DNA from: Scalesia atractyloides
Lineage: Eukaryota; Streptophyta; Magnoliopsida; Asterales; Asteraceae
Length of the DNA stretch: 64,000 nt
NCBI GenBank assembly: GCA_947069175.1
Contig: CAMTDV010001633.1
Location: forward strand, 60,060,102 to 60,124,101
Direction of reading: 5' to 3'
Shown here: piece by piece, positions 59,422 through 64,000 of the stretch
How positions within the stretch are numbered: position 1 is the stretch's first letter
Layout: every line of letters starts with the position of its first letter
Position numbers and translations under genes: made by a program
The notes under the pieces: model-generated
What the model saw: the letters and a program-made list of their open reading frames with translations, nothing else
Database searches by the model: none
What the model was told of the DNA's origin: nothing

Positions 59422-59558
59422 GATCACACAATGAATCTTTCTAATAAATCTTGTAAACTAAAACGTATATCTCTAGTTGGGGCTTTTGGGTTGGGAAGGC
59501 CCAACCATATAGAAATAATATTTTTCTAAGCTAATGGCCTAAAACATGTATCTCTAAC

Positions 59559-60225
59559 TAGAGATGAGCATAATCGGTTCCTTTTTATACCTGGACCCGG
59601 TTCCTAAATGTGTGTCAATGGAACCGGTTCTTGTTGTAACCGGGTCCGGTTCCTACCCGGGTTTTAACCATTAAAACTAGAACCGAGTGTACCCGGTTCG
59701 GGTCGGGTTGGAACCGGTTCCAGTTCCTTAGAAGAACCGGTTCCTATGTTACAATTAAATGGAAAAGACTGCAAAGACTATTAGAAACCTATTCATTCGG
59801 TCAATTCAATGAAAAAAGCTGCAAAACTATTAGAAACCGATTGTAAATTCATTGCCTTCTTGCCTCCTTGCATCCCAATATCAATAACTTACACTTTCAA
59901 ACTTCCACAATTAAAATGGCATGCAACGACGAGGTTGTGATGGTTTATATCTTGTAGGTGTAAGTTACCGGTAGAGATGGGCATATCGGGTTTTTTTGTA
60001 ATACCCGGAACTGGTTTCGGGTAGGAACCGGGTTCCGGGTACGCACCGGGTCCGGGTAGGAACCGGGTACGAACCGATTTTATTTATAAAATGTGGAACC
60101 GGGTTGGAACCTACGGGTTTTTTGAACCCGGAACCGGTTCTACTATTAGCCGGGTAGGAACCGGAACCGGTTCCAGGTCGGTTCCACCGGGTCGGGTTTG
60201 GAACCGGTTATTATGCCCATCTCTA
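59559..60225. mobile_element. hAT-type MITE, family 2 (667 bp, with an internal end copy)
   Basis: The left end TAGAGATGAGCATAATCGG and the complement of the right end, TAGAGATGGGCATAATAACC, are TIRs. The TSD TCTCTAAC is perfect (59551-59558, 60226-60233), with a single empty-site copy at 61959-61966. The interior is packed with GGAACCGG motifs. A further left-end-like TAGAGATGGGCATATCGGG at 59972 shows an internal copy of the end, without its own TSD. Confidence 0.9.
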
Positions 60226-60500
60226 TCTCTAACGATAAAATCATAACACAATAATCAAGATTCATTTGATTTAACTAATTTTCATATAACAGATTTATTT
60301 GGGTGTACTCAGTTTATAACAAGGAAACTTGTGCCTATTCAAATTAGGGATATTCAAAAATCATTGATGCTGCTTGAAACGTCTAAACCGAGTTAACTCA
60401 ACCAGATTAGGTGTTAACCAGTTTGGTTTACGATTTGGAATATATTATTCATGGTTTGGCTTATGGTTTGGAGCTGGTCGCCAAAAACAAACCGCTTGAA

Positions 60501-60719
60501 ATATTTAAATATTTTTTTGAACGACAAATTTGGATTACTGACAGGCCACTGGAGTATCATTGTCACCGGCGGAACCATCCGATCATATCCATCTTCACTA
60601 GGCTATAATGTCTATACACCAATTCAAGAGGAAACACAATAAATCTGGGGAAAACCCCCCTCGTAGGAATCAAACCTGAAACCTAATGGCCCCTAAGCCT
60701 TATCCCACCCGAAGATAAT
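60501..60719. other. Junction segment between tandem units 2 and 3
   Basis: The segment TTTTTTTGAACGACAAATTTGG...CCACCCGAAGATAATC does not belong to the unit. It includes GGAATCAAACCTGAAACCT, a degraded box-B-like phrase. It resembles the stretch beginning TTTTTTTGAACGACAGATC at about 23350, so it is a dispersed repeat, type unknown. Confidence 0.5.
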
Positions 60720-60828
60720 CTACTTTTTAACTTATATGGTTTTAATAAAGCAAAAGAAATCACGTATTGAAATCCAACAATTATAATAATTATACATATT
60801 TCTAATTATATTATATACATGTTATTAA

Positions 60829-61440
60829 CTAATGATGCTCTGCCCGTGTTGCGGGGCGGTAGGCCGAATATTTTTCAACCAATTAAAAAAACACTATCAT
60901 AGTTTTGCTAGAAAAAAAAAACTAAAACGATGAAAAGTCCGTAATTTTAAGCTCGGGGCAAAGCTGTAATTTGCCAGGAGTACTGAGCGAGTGTTAGGAA
61001 GCTGCTAGACACGAATAATAAATTAAATCGAGTCAACCAATACTGTAATTTTGAACTGGGGCGAAAAACACTACTATAGTTTTGCTAAAAAAATTAAAAC
61101 GATAGCAATACTGTAATTTTGAACTGGGGCAAAATTGTAATTTTTGGTTGGGGTAAAATCGTAATTTTTCAAAAGCTAAAGCATGAAAATGCTGTAATTT
61201 TTAACAAGGGACAAAAGTGTAACTTTGAACAGGGGAAAATTCATAATTTTTAACTAGGGGTAAATTCTTGTCATACCTGGGCAATGGGGGAGTGCCAGTT
61301 GCCTGACACTATTCTCCCATACACCTTTAAAAAACTACAACAATGTCAGTACTGTAATTTTAACTAAGGGCAAAATTATAATTTTGGGCTAAGAAATGTT
61401 AGACGTCTAGCACTATTCCCCTACATGTAAATGTGAATTG
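60829..61440 (-). mobile_element. Non-autonomous Helitron, minus strand, second member
   Basis: The minus-strand end has hairpin GCCC-CGCAACAC-GGGC followed by AGAGCATCATTAG and host T, a TTAG variant of CTAG. It shares the hairpin and the minisatellite theme (about 60936-61400) with the Helitron at 56115. Copy 2 has the uninserted site near 55955. The right edge is approximate. Confidence 0.7.
60936..61400. repeat. Diverged minisatellite inside the second Helitron
   Basis: Units of GTAATTTTGAACTGGGGCAAAA type repeat irregularly, about ten in all, interrupted near 61265-61340. Same theme as 56448-56785. Confidence 0.75.
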
Positions 61441-62144
61441 TAGTATAACTAAATATAAATTTAATCAATTTCATGCTATTATTATATGTTCTCATTTTTT
61501 TGTTGGTAAGGTTTTTACTACTCATAAGGTAAAAGATTTTATCATTTTTAAAACCTACCCTTCATTGAACTTTCGAAAGCCAATGGCATGATTCCTTGGT
61601 TAAAATTTCTTTTTTAAGAAAGAAAAGAAATTGGCCCAAACCTTCTAACAACCAAAACCAAACCTCTTTTTTTGACATGTTTGGCCAGTACGTAACCCAA
61701 CCAACCATTTGATTCGGTTTAGGTTTTTCAAAAATCATCATATTATTGGTTCCGTCGGAAATTTCATCAAAACTGACCAAACCAGACCATGAAAACCCCT
61801 AATTCACATTTATAATTCCCTAATTGGTCACACAATGGATCGCTCTAATAAATCTTGTAAATTAAAACATTTATCTCTAGTTGGGGCTTTTGGGTTGGGA
61901 AGGCCCAACCAAATCATATAGAAATAATATTTTCTAAGCTAATGGGCTAGAACGTATATCTCTAACGATAAAATCATGACATAATAATCAAGAAACATTT
62001 GATTTGAATAATTTTCATATAACAGATTTATTTGGGTGTACGAAGCTGATAATAGAGAAACTTGTGCCTATTGAAATTAAGGGTGTTCAAAAAATCATTG
62101 ATACTGCTTGAAGCGTCTAAACCGAGTTAACTCAACCACCATGA

Positions 62145-62560
62145 CCCTTCCTATAGTCACCAACTTCATTACTTAGGACGCTACATCGGTACTGTGATGC
62201 CATCACTGTTGTCTGCCCCCGCCGTCAACTCCACTTACGAGACATGTTCTGCCCCGAACCCATTATGATCAGAATTCGAATTAACTGTATACACAACCCA
62301 ACCCGACTCGATTGGCTAGTTCCGCAAGACTTGCCGTAAATCAATTAAATCAATAAAACAAGCAGCATAGCCCGTATTCACCAAATCCAAGTTAATAAAA
62401 TAATACAATTTATAAGATTTTGAAGCTGATTTTGACCCTACAGTGTTAATCAACAGACTGCAAGCAATCAAGAGCCGTCCGAATAACGATTGATGACGGG
62501 CCAAAAATCCAGAAATAAAGAATCCTACACTCGGATATCAATCAGTTCGAATTGAGAATG
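62145..62560. other. Spacer downstream of NMD3, nothing recognised
   Basis: Mixed-composition DNA between tandem unit 3 and the NMD3 3' UTR. No frame or repeat was recognised. Confidence 0.5.
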
Positions 62561-62834
62561 TATAACGAGTGTTTGGAATTAAAACAACACTATATCATTA
62601 TCTGCAACTTTAATTACATAACATAAAAAAGATCCAGTCATGCAGAATCGACACTCCGCCGCCCACAACCACCAGGCACAAAGCTGGATACACAACAATC
62701 CCTCAACAGAACAAGCAAGAATATTATAAATTCCAAACATAATCTCAAAACTTTTATAAATTTCACAATAAATACCTAACACTAAAATAAAGCAACAAAA
62801 CATGTGAATAGAACTATGGTTCATTATAAAACGA

Positions 62835-64000
62835 TTATTCCTGCATACCTCCATCATCATGATCTTCATCGTCACCTTCTTCATCGCTTAGTTTAAGATC
62901 ATCCAAAAGCTCTTCCAATGGCACAGAAGGCACATCCTCGCCATCTGTCACAGACGCCATTTCCGACGGCTGATACTCCTTGTTTCGGTATAAGGATATA
63001 TTGAATCTTAACTCGGGGTGCTCTTCAAGATCCCTCAAGAACTGTTCATACTCCTTGTTCATCTTTTCTTCGTCTACTCTACCTCGGGTGTCACTCGCAT
63101 CAACCTCAATCGGAAGAGCTTTAAGCTTCCAAGCACGAGGCTTTCCACGCTTCTTTTGCCTCCTTTCCTCGTAACTTTTCTTGACTAAAATAACCTCTGG
63201 CATCACAAGACCTTTATATTTGTCTATCTCCATGTCATTACTGTTAGCAGCATGCAAATCATAACCAAGAGCATAATCACCCGCGTTTAACAGATGTCCT
63301 AGATGAGTCCTTACCATAAACATGGTATCGTTCTTCCCGAAATCCGACACACGAGCCACCTGTACATCAGCCATCACATACTTTGACCCACCAACGTTGA
63401 CTTCAGACGAAATGGGATCGACATCCAAGACAATATATTCCACAAGCTGTTTAGAGGAAAGAAGGGACGTAAATGACGCCCTCCAGTATTGCTCGGCATC
63501 GAGAAAACAGTGCCTGAGAGTTAACGGGTCAAGTAAAGCAATACTGTTGCTGATTTTCGTGCAGATGACAAGCGGGCCGAGGTTTCCCAAACTAGTAGCG
63601 AGTTTCGGAGGGAGACAGACCAGATCCTCACGACAAATCGGGCAAATTTCAACAGAAAACGTGTACTTGTAATTGTAGTTATTGCTTTTTGTATCATGGG
63701 ACACGAGTTGCTTGTCGTTGCGGCTCTTAATTGGGACAACCTTTTGAATAAACTCCACAAACTTAACCGCATGACTACGATTGGCAAAAAAGAAATCAAT
63801 ACCGCGATCCATTTGCTTAATCCTAATCGCTCTGACAGCAGCATCATGTTTGAGAATAAGTTGCTCCAGATAAAAGAAAGTTCGTCTGTGAGAAACGTGT
63901 TGTCGTAGCTGAACCGCAGCCACCCATTGATCTGGGTTGGCTTGGACTCGCGAACATGACTCGCACATTTGATCCTGAACCACGTACTCAACCATATAAG
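62835..64000 (-). CDS. NMD3: 60S ribosomal export protein NMD3, C-terminal part (5' end outside window)
   Basis: NMD3 is the adaptor that carries the pre-60S ribosomal subunit from nucleus to cytoplasm with exportin CRM1. At least 386 residues are open to the right edge in one exon. Visible: CESC near the start of the segment, VAAVQLRQHVSHRRTFFYLEQLILKH (part of the conserved core), CPIC (118-121 from the Met at 63995), a basic stretch EERRQKKRGKPRAWKLK (276-292) fit for nuclear import, and VPLEELLDDLKL (358-369), a leucine-rich export signal before an acidic tail. The family is about 500 residues long, so about 120 residues, including the N-terminal zinc-binding part, lie beyond 64000. The Met at 63995 is internal, not the start. 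The frame has no break and looks functional. Confidence 0.95.
   Translation of the reverse strand, partial: YMVEYVVQDQMCESCSRVQANPDQWVAAVQLRQHVSHRRTFFYLEQLILKHDAAVRAIRIKQMDRGIDFFFANRSHAVKFVEFIQKVVPIKSRNDKQLVSHDTKSNNYNYKYTFSVEICPICREDLVCLPPKLATSLGNLGPLVICTKISNSIALLDPLTLRHCFLDAEQYWRASFTSLLSSKQLVEYIVLDVDPISSEVNVGGSKYVMADVQVARVSDFGKNDTMFMVRTHLGHLLNAGDYALGYDLHAANSNDMEIDKYKGLVMPEVILVKKSYEERRQKKRGKPRAWKLKALPIEVDASDTRGRVDEEKMNKEYEQFLRDLEEHPELRFNISLYRNKEYQPSEMASVTDGEDVPSVPLEELLDDLKLSDEEGDDEDHDDGGMQE

Larger units (their letters stand above)
55847..60500 (+). repeat. Tandem unit, copy 2 (interrupted by four insertions)
   Basis: Unit DNA is found at 55847-56114, about 56958-57003, 58697-58811, 59422-59558 and 60226-60500, together about 0.8 kb. 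Between these pieces lie a Helitron, a solo LTR and two hAT-type MITEs. Removing them gives a sequence that aligns with copy 3 throughout. No coding frame is shared. Confidence 0.85.
60720..62140 (+). repeat. Tandem unit, copy 3 (one insertion)
   Basis: Unit DNA at 60720-60828 and about 61440-62140, interrupted only by a Helitron. This copy serves as the empty-site reference for the Helitron, solo LTR and two MITEs of copy 2. It diverges after GTCTAAACCGAGTTAACTCAACCA. Confidence 0.85.

Noticed and set aside
63995..63997. ATG at the right edge as the NMD3 start
   Set aside because: The residues after it belong to the middle of the conserved NMD3 core and the family is about 120 residues longer, so the true start lies beyond the window.

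Overview
The window reads as plant nuclear DNA, from a eudicot and most likely an Asteraceae (lettuce, sunflower or chrysanthemum alliance). The support is AT-rich intergenic DNA, gypsy and copia LTR retrotransposons with plant primer-binding sites, Helitrons and hAT-type MITEs, and two host genes: a single-exon subgroup-22 R2R3-MYB (21579-22397, +) and the 3' part of a ribosome-export factor NMD3 gene (62835-64000, -, running off the right edge). The family-level placement is inference from the style of the repeats. No CRISPR array, operon or tRNA/rRNA gene was seen.

Left third (1-20 kb). A Tat-lineage Ty3/gypsy element on the minus strand is cut by the left edge; its 5' LTR is at 3501-4387. 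A hAT-type MITE (5252-5790) follows. Next comes a complete but decayed Tekay-like chromovirus on the plus strand (6133-20032, TSD TAAGG). Its two LTRs differ strongly: the 5' LTR ends in a 187-bp-arm palindrome and the 3' LTR carries a 1-kb internal duplication. It has an extra proline/histidine-rich ORF before gag, and a nested solo LTR (13419-14820, TSD CTAAA) splits its pol.

Middle (20-52 kb). The MYB gene is followed by MITE and Helitron debris. A decayed hAT (ZMYM/TTF-type) transposase locus is split by a copia element (25036-33769, -, 583-bp LTRs, TSD GGGTC). The copia element carries an extra unrecognised ORF in the env position. Further right are fragments of a third gypsy family, a chromodomain tail with its 3' LTR (36793-39288), a frameshifted reverse-transcriptase-derived pseudogene (42957-44045), and a large element without gag-pol (44372-52046).

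Right end (52-64 kb). The main structural finding lies here. An ancestral unit of about 0.8 kb is present in three tandem copies (about 54586-54915, 55847-60500 and 60720-62140). Each copy has been hit by different transposons: a Helitron, a second Helitron, a solo LTR, two hAT-type MITEs and a third Helitron. The sister copies keep the empty sites, so most insertion boundaries can be read from this window alone. NMD3 begins just beyond.

Apart from MYB and NMD3, nothing in the window looks like a working host gene. Every retroelement polyprotein seen has frameshifts or stops.
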